The notes under the pieces were generated by a model that was not told the origin of the DNA, did not search any database, and worked only from the letters and a program-made list of their open reading frames with translations. A DNA stretch of 64,000 nt from positions 310,001 through 374,000 of the forward strand of contig UAVY01000004.1 of NCBI GenBank assembly GCA_900446925.1, written 5' to 3'. Shown here in pieces: positions 21,327 through 34,810 of this stretch; the first letter of the stretch is position 1, and the number at the start of each line of letters is the position of its first letter. The position numbers and the translations under genes were made by a program. The stretch comes from Citrobacter koseri (lineage in GTDB: Bacteria > Pseudomonadota > Gammaproteobacteria > Enterobacterales > Enterobacteriaceae).

Positions 21327-22946
21327 CCTGGTGCTCCTTCTCCAGACCGCACAATCCCTGATAAACCCAGCGCGTGAACTCGCTTTCGCGCAGCGCGTCT
21401 CCCCAGGCGACAGGCTGTACGCCTTTCCAGCGTTCATTAAGGAACGCAGAAAGCTGAGTGATGGACTGGGCGGCGGTAGTGACATTAAAACGTTGCAGCA
21501 GCCCGGCGGCGCGGCAGGCGCACAGTTCTCCCTGACATGTGCCCATGCCTACGCGGGTACGGCGGCGCAGATCCAGCAGGCTGTTGACGGTTAAATTTTC
21601 GACGGCGTACTGCACTTCGCCTGCGGTGACCGCTTCGCATTCACAGACCAGGCTGCGGTGCTGGCGACCTTCGCTGAGCCAGGCCGGAGTACGATCCGCC
21701 GTGACGATAGACGGCGGAACCGCGTAGCGGGGCGGGCAGCGAGATCACGCGTTTAAGCGTGTTTTCCGTGGGTTCCTGCGAGCCGGGAAGGGCGGTTTGC
21801 GCGGTGACGCAGGGGCGAGTGTTGCCCAGTTTTCGGCATACCGCGTCGGTTGCCCATTCCGCCATCAGGCGGTAGGTCATCAGCTTACCGCCCGTAATGG
21901 TGATAAACCCGTCCCAGCCCGTCGCGTGCAGCATGGTCAAACAGCACAATGCCGCGGCTGACATTACGACCGCTCGGATCGTCATCGCTGGCGACCAGCG
22001 GACGCACGCCCGAGTAGGCGCGCAAAATGCGCGTTTTCGCCATCACCGGCGCCAGTTTTTCCCCTTCACGCAGCAGAATATCAACCTCTTCCGCAGTGAC
22101 GCGGTTGCTGTCGATCTCGTTGTAATCAATGTGGGTCGACGTAGTGCCGATGAGCGAGATGGTATCGCCGGGCACCAGAATATCGGCGTCGGACGGCTTG
22201 CGGCAGCGGTTAATCACATGCTGGTTAATGCGATGATCCATAATCAGCAGCGACCCCTTTCGCCGGGAACATGCGGATGCTCAGATCGGCGTATTCCGCA
22301 ATGCGCTGACCCAGATACCTGCGGCATTCACCACGACCGGCGCATGCAGCGATTGGCTTTCCCCTGTGAGATGGTTATGCACGTTCACACCGCAAATGGT
22401 CGCGCCTTCGCGAATAAGTCCGGTGACTTCATGCGCCGTTAAAATGATTGCGCCATGTTCTCTGGCATCCAGCATATTCGCGGCGGTCAGCCGGAAGGGA
22501 TCGACAGTGCCGTCAGGCACTTTCACCGCGCCAATCAACTGCGGATTGACGGCCGGTTCGATCAGCCGCGCCTGTTGCGGATCAATCGCTTCGGCGCGAA
22601 TGCCCGCCTCTTCGCAGGCGCGAATAAAGGTGGCCTGGAAGGATAATTCGTCTTCCGGCAAGGTAATGAACAGACCGTCCGTTGGCTCAACGCAGTGGCG
22701 GGCGATCCGTTTCAGAATCTGGTTTTCGCTGATGCATTCGCGGGCAGACTCCGCGTCGGTAACGGCATAGCGTGCGCCGCTATGCAGCAGGCCGTGGTTA
22801 CGGCCGGTTGCGCCGGTCGCGATATCGTGGCGCTCAACTAAGATAACGCGCAATCCGCGTAGCGCACAGTCTCGGGCGATCCCTGCGCCTGTGGCTCCCC
22901 CACCAATGATAATCACGTCACTTGTTTGCGAGTCGCGAGTTTTCAT
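21317..22946 (-). CDS. glpA: Anaerobic glycerol-3-phosphate dehydrogenase subunit A
   Basis: Catalytic FAD subunit of GlpABC. It begins [22 protein letters not shown], a typical GxGxxG flavin fold, and carries [21 protein letters not shown]-terminal BFD-like [2Fe-2S] domain is seen ([22 protein letters not shown]). Breaks near 22257-22288, 21935 and 21730 interrupt the frame. The family length is 542 residues and the span fits. The stop becomes visible once the missing T at about 21320 is restored, and it then overlaps glpB by about 10 bases. It is divergent from glpT. Confidence 0.95.
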
Positions 22947-23219
22947 GGTTATCCCTCACAGTTCGTTTTTTATCATTTAGCCACATAAAAAACATGGTTT
23001 GTTTGATTTCGCGCATAATCGCTCATGATTCGAAAATGAAACGTGATTTCGTGCGCTTTTCTGAACATTTGTCATAAATGTGTAACAATCTGTGCTGTAA
23101 TTCACATTAACGACAGGTATCTTTACTTAACATCGCGCCCACACTGGGAGCAGCGAGGTTGGTTAGTTAAACGAACTGCGGTGTTTACCTCTAATAAGAC
23201 ACGGCCACGGAGGCTACAT
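22947..23219. promoter_or_regulatory. Divergent glpA / glpT control region
   Basis: A 273-bp AT-rich gap between divergent operons. It contains TGTGCTGTAATTCACA at 23091-23106, which matches the CRP pattern TGTGA-N6-TCACA with one mismatch. TTCG/CGAA-containing stretches near 23025-23045 could be GlpR half-sites. In E. coli this region carries CRP, GlpR and FNR sites; only the CRP site is clear here. Confidence 0.75.
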
Positions 23220-24580
23220 ATGTTAAGTATTTTTAAACCTGCGCAACATAAAACGCGCTTGCCAGCAGCGGAGATTGATCCGACATATCGTCGGCTGCGC
23301 TGGCAGATTTTCCTGGGGATTTTCTTTGGTTATGCCGCTTACTATCTGGTGCGTAAGAACTTTGCGCTGGCGATGCCTTACCTGGTAGAGCAGGGATTTT
23401 CGCGCGGCGATCTGGGTTTTGCGCTGTCCGGGATCTCCATCGCCTATGGTTTTTTCGAAATTTATCATGGGGTCGGTCTCCGACCGCTCGAATCCGCGCG
23501 TTTTCCTGCCCGCAGGGTTGATTCTGGCGGCGGCCGTGATGTTGTTTATGGGCTTTGTGCCGTGGGCCACGTCCAGCATTGCCGTGATGTTCGTGCTGCT
23601 GTTCCTCTGCGGCTGGTTCCAGGGAATGGGGTGGCCGCCGTGCGGTCGTACAATGGTGCACTGGTGGTCACAGAAAGAACGTGGCGGTATCGTCTCCGTC
23701 TGGAACTGCGCGCATAACGTTGGCGGCGGTATTCCTCCGCTGCTGTTCCTGCTGGGGATGGCCTGGTTTAATGACTGGAAAGCCGCGCTCTACATGCCGG
23801 CGTTTGGTGCGATCCTGGTGGCGATTTTCGCTTTCGCGCTGATGCGCGATACGCCGCAGTCCTGCGGTCTGCCGCCGATTGAAGAGTACAAAAACGACTA
23901 CCCGGATGATTACAACGAAAAAGCGGAAGAAGAGCTGACTGCAAAACAGATCTTTATGCAGTACGTGCTGCCGAACAAACTGTTGTGGTACATCGCGATT
24001 GCTAACGTGTTCGTTTACCTGCTGCGTTACGGCATCCTCGACTGGTCGCCGACCTACCTGAGAGAAGTGAAACACTTTGCGCTGGATAAATCGTCCTGGG
24101 CGTATTTCTTGTACGAATATGCCGGTATCCCGGGTACGCTGCTGTGCGGCTGGATGTCGGATAAAGTGTTCCGTGGCAACCGTGGCGCAACGGGCGTGTT
24201 CTTTATGACGCTGGTGACCATTGCCACAGTTGTTTACTGGCTGAACCCTCCAGGAAATCCGACCGTGGATATGGCCTGTATGATCGTTATCGGCTTCCTG
24301 ATTTATGGCCCGGTCATGCTGATTGGTCTGCACGCGCTGGAACTGGCGCCGAAAAAAGCGGCAGGTACGGCGGCGGGCTTCACCGGCCTGTTTGGTTATC
24401 TCGGCGGTTCCGTCGCGGCGAGCGCTATTGTCGGCTATACCGTTGACTTCTTCGGCTGGGGACGGCGGCTTCATGGTGATGATCGGCGGCAGCGTTCTGG
24501 CGGTTATCCTGCTGATTATCGTGATGATTGGCGAAAAACGCCACCATGAAGAGCTGATGTTGAAACGCAACGGAGCTTAA
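23220..24580 (+). CDS. glpT: sn-Glycerol-3-phosphate/phosphate antiporter GlpT
   Basis: Twelve-helix MFS antiporter of the inner membrane. It starts [20 protein letters not shown]. Family segments include [20 protein letters not shown] (substrate Arg), [20 protein letters not shown] and the late [19 protein letters not shown]. An extra T in a T-run near 23453 and an extra G near 24461 break the frame. Corrected length is 452 residues, as in E. coli. I chose the ATG at 23220 after ACGGAGGCTAC. It is also the usual route of fosfomycin entry. glpQ follows within 5 bp. Confidence 0.96.
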
Positions 24581-24584
24581 GTGA

Positions 24585-25655
24585 ATGAAGACGACACTGA
24601 AAAATCTCAGCGTGGCATTGATGCTGGCGGGTGTGGTCGTGAGCAGCGCGGCAATCGCTGCGGATAAAATCGTGATTGCGCACCGTGGCGCCAGCGGCTA
24701 TCTGCCGGAGCACACACTGCCAGCGAAAGCGATGGCGTATGCGCAGGGCGCCGATTATCTGGAGCAGGATTTGGTGATGACGAAGGACGACCATCTGGTC
24801 GTCCTGCATGACCACTACCTTGACCGGGTTACCGACGTTGCCGAACGTTTTCCTAATCGCGCCCGCAAGGACGGGCGTTACTACGCCATTGATTTCACAC
24901 TGGATGAAATTAAATCCCTGAAGTTCACCGAAGGTTTTGATATTGAGAACGGCAAGAAAGTACAGACTTACCCTGGCCGTTTCCCGATGGGAAAATCAGA
25001 TTTCCGCGTGCATACCTTTGAGGAAGAGATTGAGTTTGTTCAGGGGCTGAATCATTCGACCGGAAAAAATATCGGTATTTATCCAGAAATCAAAGCGCCG
25101 TGGTTCCATCATCAGGAAGGGAAGGATATTGCGGCTAAGACGCTGGATGTGCTGAAAAAGTATGGTTATACCGGTAAAAAAGATAACGTTTATTTGCAGT
25201 GTTTCGATGCCGCGGAGCTGAAGCGCATTAAGAATGAGCTGGAACCGAAGAGGGGGATGGATCTCAATCTGGTGCAGTTGATTGCGTATACCGACTGGAA
25301 TGAAACTCAGCAAAAACAGCCGGACGGCAGTTGGGTTAACTATAACTACGACTGGATGTTCAAGCCTGGCGCGATGAAAGAAATCGCCAGCTATGCTGAC
25401 GGGATTGGCCCGGACTACCATATGCTGATTGATGAAAAATCGAAGGTCGGGCATATCACGCTGACCGGCATGGTGAAAGAGGCGCAGCAGAACAAGATGG
25501 TGGTACACCCTTACACCGTACGCGCCGATCAGCTTCCTGACTACGCCACGGATGTTAATCAGCTTTATGACATCCTGTATAACAAGGCGGGGGTGGATGG
25601 ATTGTTCACCGATTTCCCGGATAAAGCGGTGGTGTTTTTGAAGGATAAGCACTAA
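24585..25655 (+). CDS. glpQ: Periplasmic glycerophosphodiester phosphodiesterase GlpQ
   Basis: Intact 356-residue protein. A signal peptide (LSVALMLAGVVVSSAAIAA) sends it to the periplasm. The GDPD active-site pieces are IVIAHRGASGYLPEHT (His, Glu), DYLEQDLVMTKDDH and VVLHDHYLDR (metal and catalytic His). It hydrolyses glycerophosphodiesters to glycerol-3-phosphate, which GlpT imports. The start is four bases after the glpT stop. A REP pair follows the stop. Confidence 0.97.
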   Translation: MKTTLKNLSVALMLAGVVVSSAAIAADKIVIAHRGASGYLPEHTLPAKAMAYAQGADYLEQDLVMTKDDHLVVLHDHYLDRVTDVAERFPNRARKDGRYYAIDFTLDEIKSLKFTEGFDIENGKKVQTYPGRFPMGKSDFRVHTFEEEIEFVQGLNHSTGKNIGIYPEIKAPWFHHQEGKDIAAKTLDVLKKYGYTGKKDNVYLQCFDAAELKRIKNELEPKRGMDLNLVQLIAYTDWNETQQKQPDGSWVNYNYDWMFKPGAMKEIASYADGIGPDYHMLIDEKSKVGHITLTGMVKEAQQNKMVVHPYTVRADQLPDYATDVNQLYDILYNKAGVDGLFTDFPDKAVVFLKDKH

Positions 25656-25656
25656 A

Positions 25657-25738
25657 AAGCCGGGTGGCGGCTTCGCCTTACCCGGCCTGTGAACTGCGGT
25701 TTTGTAGGTCGGGTAAGCGTAAGCGCCACCCGACAAGG
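25657..25738. repeat. BIME between glpQ and yfaE
   Basis: Two facing REP units, GCCGGGTGGCGGCTTCGCC and GTCGGGTAAGCGTAAGCGCC with their complements, separated by about 20 bp, lie between convergent genes. Confidence 0.85.
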
Positions 25739-25993
25739 CTACATCTCTATCTCAATATCGCCTTTTGCCCTGCAACAGCAGGGCAAAATTTCCCCTTCGC
25801 TGATAAAAGCCAGCGGTTCGGTCAGCCAGTCAACCTGGCCTGCGACCAGACGGCAGCGGCAGGAGCCGCAATAGCCCGCACGACACTGGTACTCCACTTC
25901 AACCTGATGCGCCTCAAGCGCCACCAGCAGAGAAGGGTGTTCTTCCCGACACAGCACTTCGGTGCCGGAAAGACGTAGCGTCACGCGTCCCAT
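25739..25993 (-). CDS. yfaE: [2Fe-2S] ferredoxin YfaE
   Basis: Intact 84-residue plant-type ferredoxin. Cluster ligands lie in YQCRAGYCGSCRCRL and LPCCCRA (C-x4-C-x2-C ... C). In E. coli it helps maintain the diferric-tyrosyl cofactor of NrdB. The start overlaps the nrdB stop, so it is the third gene of nrdAB-yfaE. Confidence 0.95.
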   Translation of the reverse strand: MGRVTLRLSGTEVLCREEHPSLLVALEAHQVEVEYQCRAGYCGSCRCRLVAGQVDWLTEPLAFISEGEILPCCCRAKGDIEIEM

Positions 25994-27122
25994 CAGAGCT
26001 GGAAGTTACTCAGATCGTCGGTATCAACTTCCGAGTCAATCTGGCCGACCAGGTAAGAACTGACTTCCACTTCCTGCGGCGCCACCTGGACGTTATCGGA
26101 AACCAGCCAGGTGTTGATCCACGGGATCGGGTTGGAGCGCGTCTGGAACGGCAGCTCCAGGCCGACCGCCTGCATACGGATATTGGTGATGTACTCGACG
26201 TACTGGCACAGAATATCTTTGTTCAGGCCGATCATGGAACCGTCGCGGAACAGGTAATCCGCCCACTCTTTTTCTTGCTGCGCGGCCTGTACAAACAGGT
26301 CATAGCACGCCTGCTTGCTCTCTTCGGCAATTTCCGCCATTTCTGGATCGTCTATGCCGCTACGCAGCAGGTTCAGCATATGCTGCGTGCCGGTCAGGTG
26401 CAGCGCTTCGTCGCGGGCAATCAGACGGATGATTTTGGCGTTACCTTCCATCAGCTTACGTTCCGCGAAAGCGAAGGAGCAGGCGAAGCTGACGTAGAAA
26501 CGAATCGCTTCCAGCGCGTTAACGCTCATCAGGCACAGGTAGAGCTGTTTTTTCAGCGCACGCAGGTTCACGGTGACGGTTTTGCCGTTCACGTTGTGCG
26601 TACCTTCCCCCAGCAGATGCCAGTAGCTGGTCATTTCAATCAGCTCATCGTAGTAGTGAGAAATGCCTTCCGCGCGCTTCTGAATTTGTTCGTTGGTGAC
26701 GATGTCGTCAAATACCACCGCCGGATCGTTAACGATGTTGCGGATGATATGGGTATACGAGCGCGAGTGGATCGTCTCAGAAAACGCCCAGGTTTCTACC
26801 CAGGTTTCCAGTTCCGGGATGGAGATCAGCGGCAGTAATGCCACGTTCGGGCTACGTCCCTGAATGGAGTCCAGCAGCGTCTGGTACTTCAGGTTGCTGA
26901 TGAAAATATGTTTTTCGTGTTCCGGCAATGACTGGAAATCGATACGATCGCGTGAAACGTCAACTTCTTCCGGCGCCAGAAGAAGGAGAGTTGTTTTTCG
27001 ATCAGTTTTTCGAAGATGTCATATTTTTTGCTGGTCGTAGCGTGCCACGTTGACCGGCTGGCCAAAGAACATCGGCTCTTTGAGTTGGTCGTTTTCGTCT
27101 GTGAAAAAGTGGTGTATGCCAT
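25993..27122 (-). CDS. nrdB: Ribonucleoside-diphosphate reductase 1 subunit beta
   Basis: Class Ia small subunit that holds the diiron-tyrosyl radical. [15 protein letters not shown] carries Glu, His and the radical Tyr; [14 protein letters not shown] and [15 protein letters not shown] carry further iron ligands. The C-terminal [10 protein letters not shown] docks to NrdA. The N-terminal 60 codons contain two lost bases (near 26975 and 27100) and one gained A (near 27030). Correcting them gives 376 residues, as in E. coli. Start is [10 protein letters not shown] at 27122. Confidence 0.96.
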
Positions 27123-27148
27123 TGAAGTGAGTCCTGTTGAGATTGTAT

Positions 27149-27216
27149 CGCCCGGCGGCACTTCGTTTGCCGGGCCTACAAAACCGTAGGCCGGGTAAGC
27201 GTAGCGCTACCCGGCA
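27149..27216. repeat. BIME between nrdA and nrdB
   Basis: Two REP units in opposite orientation (GCCCGGCGGCACTTCG and GCCGGGTAAGCGTAGCGC with their complements) lie inside the nrdAB transcript. Confidence 0.85.
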
Positions 27217-27224
27217 AAAATAAC

Positions 27225-29513
27225 TTAGATCTTACATGCGCCGCTTTCGCAGCCATCGTCCTGAATAGACGGCACCAGATCGTCCTGCGCATCTTCCGCA
27301 CCGTCACGGGTGTTGTGATAGTACAGGGTTTTCACGCCAAATTTATAGGCGGTGAGCAGATCTTTCAGCAATTGCTGCATCGGTACTTTACCCGACGGGA
27401 AGCGCGTCGGATCGTAGTTGGTGTTGGCTGAAATCGCCTGGTCGATGAATTTCTGCATGATACCGACCAGTTGCAGGTAGCCGTCGTTGCTCGGCATTTC
27501 CCACAGCAGCTCATAGCGGTCTTTCAGCCCTTCGTAATCCGGCACCACCCTGGCGCAGTACGCCATCTTTCCGACGCTTTGATGCTGACATGGCCGCGCG
27601 GCGGTTCAATACCGTTAGTGGCGTTGGAGATCTGCGAAGAGGTCTCAGACGGCATCAGGGCGGAAAGCGTGGAGTTACGCAGACCGTGCGTTTTGATGGA
27701 CTCACGAAGCGCTTCCCAGTTGTAGTGCCAGCGCTTCGTTGGCGATCGCATCCAGATCTTTTTTGTAGGTGTCGATCGGCAGAATGCCCTGAGCGTAAGT
27801 GGTTTCATTAAACCACGGGCATGCGCCTTGCTCTTTCGCCAGCTCGTTAGAGGCCTTCAGCAGATAGTACTGAATGGCTTCAAACGTTTTGTGCGTCAGG
27901 TTGTTCGCGCTGCCGTCAGAGTAACGCACGCCGTGTTTCGCCAGATAGTAAGCGTAGTTAATCACGCCGATACCCAGCGTACGGCGGCCCATTGCGCCGC
28001 GTTTAGCCGCCGGAATAGGGTAATCCTGGTAATCCAGCAGCGCATCCAGCGCGCGTACCGCCAGCACCGCCAGCTCTTCCAGTTCTTCCAGGCTGTTAAT
28101 TGCGCCCAGGTTGAAGGCGGAAAGCGTACACAGCGCGATTTCACCGTTTTCGTCGTTAACGTCCATCAGCGGTTTGGTCGGCAGGGCGATTTCCAGGCAC
28201 AGGTTGGACTGGCGTACCGGCGCAACCTGCGCATCAAACGGGCTGTGGGTGTTGCAGTGATCCACGTTCTGAATGTAGATACGGCCAGTTGATGCGCGTT
28301 CCTGCATCATCAGCGAGAACAGATCCACGGCTTTCACGCGCTGCTTACGAATGCTGTCGTCTTTTTCGTATTTGGTGTACAGACGCTCGAACTCGTCCTG
28401 ATCGGCGAAGAAAGCGTCGTACAGACCCGGAACGTCGGACGGGCTGAACAGGGTGATGTCTTCACCTTTCAGCAGGCGGGTGTACATCAGCTTGTTGATC
28501 TGTACGCCGTAGTCCATGTGACGCACGCGGTTGCCTTCCACGCCGCGGTTGTTCTTCAGTACCAGCAGGCTTTCCACTTCCAGATGCCACATCGGGTAGA
28601 ACAGCGTCGCCGCACCGCCGCGCACGCCGCCCTGAGAGCAGGATTTCACCGCCGTCTGGAAGTGTTTGTAGAACGGAATACAGCCGGTGTGGAAGGCTTC
28701 GCCGCCGCGAATCGGGCTACCCAGCGCGCGAATACGACCGGCGTTGATGCCGATACCGGCACGCTGAGAAACATATTTCACGATCGCGCTGGAGGTGGCG
28801 TTAATGGAGTCCAGGCTGTCGCCGCACTCGATCAGCACGCAGGAACTGAACTGACGAGTCGGGGTGCGCACGCCGGACATGATTGGCGTCGGCAGAGAAA
28901 TTTTGAATGTAGAAACCGCATCGTAGAAACGTTTCACGTAGTCGAGGCGGGTTTCACGCGGATAGTTAGAGAACAGGCAAGCGGCAACCAGAATATAAAG
29001 GAACTGCGCGCTTTCATAAATCTCGCCGGTTACACGGTTCTGTACCAGGTATTTACCTTCCAGCTGCTTAACGGCAGCGTAGGAGAAGGTCATATCACGG
29101 TCGTGTACGATGAACGAATCCATCTGCTTGAACTCTTCTTCCGTGTAGTCTTCCAGCAGATGATTGTCGTATTTACCCAGCTCAACCATTTTCACCACAT
29201 GATCGTAAAGCGCTGGCGGTTCGAACTCGCCGTAAGCCTTTTTACGCAGGTGGAAAATCGCCAGGCGCGCGGCCAGGTACTGATAATCCGGCGCATCGCG
29301 GGAGATCAGGTCGGCAGCGGCCTTAATGATGGTCTCATGGATATCGGACGTCTTGATACCGTCGTAGAACTGGATATGAGAACGCAGTTCAACCTGGGAG
29401 ATGGATACGTTATTCAGTCCTTCTGCCGCCCAATCCAGAACTCGATGGATTTTGTCGAGATTGATGCGTTCAGTACGACCATCACGCTTTGTCACCAGCA
29501 GACTCTGATTCAT
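27225..29513 (-). CDS. nrdA: Ribonucleoside-diphosphate reductase 1 subunit alpha
   Basis: Class Ia large subunit. The N-terminal ATP cone is [20 protein letters not shown]. Active-site cysteines lie in [27 protein letters not shown] and [13 protein letters not shown]. The radical-path tyrosines are in [12 protein letters not shown] and the redox tail is [11 protein letters not shown]. The first 600 codons are open. An extra G near 27729 and changes near 27560-27570 break the last fifth. The span fits the 761-residue family. It is essential for aerobic DNA synthesis. Confidence 0.97.
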
Positions 29514-29552
29514 GTGGGTTTTACCTGTCCGTGAAAGAAAAATATCCCCCGT

Positions 29553-29606
29553 TTATCCACAATGCCACGTTGTGACTAAGTCTGTGGATAAATACTATAT
29601 ATAGGG
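29553..29606 (-). promoter_or_regulatory. nrdA control region: two DnaA boxes and an NrdR-like box
   Basis: A perfect TTATCCACA lies at 29553-29561 and its reverse complement TGTGGATAA at 29583-29591. Immediately beside the second is AATACTATATATAGGG (29591-29606), resembling the NrdR box core CTATATATAG. They lie 40-95 bp upstream of the nrdA start. Both regulators are known for nrdA in E. coli. Confidence 0.8.
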
Positions 29607-29954
29607 GGTAACTGATAAATGAAACGCTATATGGTGAGTATTCTAGTAGGGATTCTTTTCAGTACAAGAGTTGATTTTGAGGTTAAATTGAGGTTGCCAA
29701 AAGGGTGATAATCGCTAAGTGCGCGTCTTATAAGGCCTGGAGGGCATGTCAATAATTCATAAAAAAAAATGAAAATTTGATCGAGTGCTGATTTCTTCAT
29801 CTAAGGCAGGAAAAGTTCCTATGATCTGGCGCAAAAATTGCCCCGACGATCCTACTCAGGATTGGTAGGCGATGCGTAGGCCCGGCAAGCGCAGCGCCCC
29901 GGGCAAAAATTGCCGGATGGCGGCATAAACGCCTTATCCGGCCTACAGACGCAG
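29607..29954. other. Gap between nrdA control region and ubiG end, with BIME
   Basis: No gene is seen. The part up to 29870 is AT-rich and probably upstream control sequence for nrdA. A REP pair lies at about 29876-29945 (GCCCGGCAAGCGCAGCGCC, then GCCGGATGGCGGC ... GCCTTATCCGGC), next to the ubiG stop. Confidence 0.75.
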
Positions 29955-30685
29955 TTAGTCAACTTGTGCGGTAGTGTGAACCATATAGTTAACATCAACG
30001 CCCGGCCCGAGCTTGAAGGTGTTGGTAATCGGGTTGTAGTGCAGTCCGGTCATGTGACGCTCTTTCAACACGGTCTGATCGACCCAGTTCAGCAACTCCG
30101 CAGGCTTAATAAATTTTTTCACATCGTGCGTGCCTTTCGGCACCATGCGTAAAATATACTCCGCCCCCCACCACCGCCATCAGCCACGACTTGCCGTTGC
30201 GATTAAGAGTCGAGAAAAAGACTTCACCGCCCGGTTTAACTAATTGCGCACAGGCCCTGACGACCGATTGCGGGTCCGGTACGTGCTCCAGCATCTCCAT
30301 ACAGGTCACGACGTCGTACTGGTGCGCATGTTTCGCCGCGTGCTCTTCAACCGTCTCCTGCACGTAATCAACCTGAATACCGCTTTCCAGCGCGTGCAGT
30401 TTCGCGACCTGCAAAGGCTCAAAGCCCATATCCAGGCCCGTTACCGTCGCACCTTCACGCGCCATGCTCTCAGCCAGAATGCCGCCGCCGCAGCCAACGT
30501 CGAGCACCTTTTTGCCGAACAGGCCGCCGGAACGCTCGGCAATGTAGCCCAGGCGCAGCGGGTTAATGCGGTGCAGAGGCTTAAATTCACCCTCAAGATC
30601 CCACCAGCGTGACGCGACAGCTTCAAATTTGGCGATTTCTTCGTGATCAACGTTATGCGTCACCGGGGGGTTTTTCGGCATTCAT
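29955..30685 (-). CDS. ubiG: Ubiquinone biosynthesis O-methyltransferase UbiG
   Basis: SAM-dependent enzyme performing both O-methylations of ubiquinone synthesis. The SAM loop is [19 protein letters not shown], with [12 protein letters not shown] after it. The start is the ATG at 30685 ([16 protein letters not shown]) once an extra C in the C-run near 30668 is removed. A second extra G lies near 30166. Corrected length is about 242 residues. It is divergent from gyrA, as in E. coli. Confidence 0.95.
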
Positions 30686-30796
30686 TTGGCGCTTTTACTC
30701 CTTATTTGGCAAGTCGCCTGAGTATATCAGCACGACGGGATGAATAAAGCCTCCGTAGAAGAACCATTCCATTTACCTGTCTCATTGCGATTGTGT

Positions 30797-30802
30797 TATA
30801 AT
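30797..30802 (+). promoter_or_regulatory. gyrA -10 element
   Basis: A perfect TATAAT lies 46 bases upstream of the gyrA ATG, without a good -35 at the usual distance. This fits the E. coli gyrA promoter, which responds to DNA relaxation. The start region has AGAGGGATAG as ribosome site. Confidence 0.65.
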
Positions 30803-30847
30803 TTGCGACCTTTGAAATCCGGGATACAGTAGAGGGATAGCGGTTAG

Positions 30848-33486
<2,639 letters not shown>

Positions 33487-33510
33487 TTCGGCGTTGTAAA
33501 TCGTGTGTGA

Positions 33511-33539
33511 AAGGAGGCCATTGCGCCTCCTTTTTTTTT
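33511..33539 (+). terminator. gyrA terminator
   Basis: Stem GGAGGC / GCCTCC with a short loop, followed by nine T, 25 bases after the gyrA stop. Confidence 0.93.
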
Positions 33540-33585
33540 GCCAGATGGCGGCGTAAACGCCTTATCAGGCCGCCACCCGGCAAAG
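33540..33585. repeat. REP element between gyrA and atoB
   Basis: CCAGATGGCGGCGTAAACGCC...TTATCAGG, then a partial second unit, in the gap between convergent genes. Confidence 0.75.
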
Positions 33586-33595
33586 GCGCAAATCC

Positions 33596-34780
33596 TTAAT
33601 TCATCCTTTCCACTATCATCGCAATACCCTGACCGCCGCCGATGCAGAGCGTGGCCAGCCCGAGCGTTTTATCGTGTGCAGAGAGGGCGTGCAGCAGCGT
33701 CACCAGAATACGCGCGCCGCTGGCGCCAATGGGGTGTCCCAGGGCGATAGCCCCACCGTTGACGTTCACCTTCTGCGGATCAAAACCGAGCGTCTTACCC
33801 ACGGCAAGGAACTGTGCGGCAAACGCCTCGTTGGCTTCGATCAGATCGATATCCGAAAGTGTTAAACCGCTCAGTTGCAGCGCCTTCTGCGTGGCGGGAA
33901 CCGGCCCCATCCCCATTAACGCCGGGGCGACGCCGCCGCTGGCGTAGGCTTTGATACGAGCCAGTGGGGTCAGGCCCGCCGCCAGCGCTGCGGATTCTTC
34001 CATCACTACCAGCGCTGCCGCGCCGTCATTGATCCCAGAGGCGTTTCCTGCCGTTACCGTACCCGCCTTGTCGAAAGCCGGGCGTAATGCTGCAAGACCT
34101 TCCGCCGTTGAATCGGCTTTCGGAAACTCGTCGCGCTCAAACACCACGGTTTTCTTACGGGATGTGACGCTAACCGGCACAATTTCGGCCTGGAATGCGC
34201 CGGAATCAATAGCGGCAACGGCTTTGCGCTGTGAGAGCAGCGCCAGCTCATCCTGCATCTCCCGGCTGATGCCGTATTCCCGGGCGACGTTTTCTGCCGT
34301 GATCCCCATATGGTAGCCGTGAGTGGCGCAGATCAGACCGTCGCGCAGGATCACATCGGAGAGCTGTCCGTCGCCAAGGCGATAGCCCCAGCGGGCTTTG
34401 GCATCCAGCAGATACGGCGCCTGGCTCATATTTTCCATACCGCCTGCGACAATCGCCTGTGCCTGTCCGGCCTGAATCGCCTGCGCGGCAAGCGCCACGC
34501 TTTTGAGGCCGGAGCCGCATACTTTGTTAACGGTAAAGCCGCAGACTGTCTCTGCGAGGCCGCTTTTGAGCAGTGCCTGACGCGCCGGGTTTTGCCCAAG
34601 ACCAGCCTGTAGCACATTGCCCATAATCACTTCATCCACCCGTTGTGGGTCGAGCTGCGCGCGTTCAAGCGCCGCTTTAATCACGGTGGCGCCAAGGTCG
34701 ATGGCGCTGGTGGTTGCCAGTGCGCCGTTAAAACTGCCGATTGCGGTACGCGCCGCGCTGACGATGACACAGTTTTTCAT
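33596..34780 (-). CDS. atoB: Acetyl-CoA acetyltransferase AtoB
   Basis: Intact 394-residue biosynthetic-type thiolase that cleaves acetoacetyl-CoA to two acetyl-CoA. Active Cys in [16 protein letters not shown] (about residue 88), His in [17 protein letters not shown] and second Cys in [13 protein letters not shown]. It is the last gene of atoDAEB and completes growth on acetoacetate or short-chain fatty acids. Confidence 0.96.
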   Translation of the reverse strand: MKNCVIVSAARTAIGSFNGALATTSAIDLGATVIKAALERAQLDPQRVDEVIMGNVLQAGLGQNPARQALLKSGLAETVCGFTVNKVCGSGLKSVALAAQAIQAGQAQAIVAGGMENMSQAPYLLDAKARWGYRLGDGQLSDVILRDGLICATHGYHMGITAENVAREYGISREMQDELALLSQRKAVAAIDSGAFQAEIVPVSVTSRKKTVVFERDEFPKADSTAEGLAALRPAFDKAGTVTAGNASGINDGAAALVVMEESAALAAGLTPLARIKAYASGGVAPALMGMGPVPATQKALQLSGLTLSDIDLIEANEAFAAQFLAVGKTLGFDPQKVNVNGGAIALGHPIGASGARILVTLLHALSAHDKTLGLATLCIGGGQGIAMIVERMN

Positions 34781-34810
34781 CTTCTGTTCCTTAAAAGTGC
34801 GTGGTTGCCG

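Noticed and set aside
23668..24570. Open frame antisense to glpT (minus strand)
   Set aside because: Shadow frame; low-complexity composition and no ribosome site.
28518..29534. Long open frame antisense to nrdA (plus strand)
   Set aside because: Shadow of nrdA codon usage; the His/Arg/Gln-rich composition has no recognisable domain.
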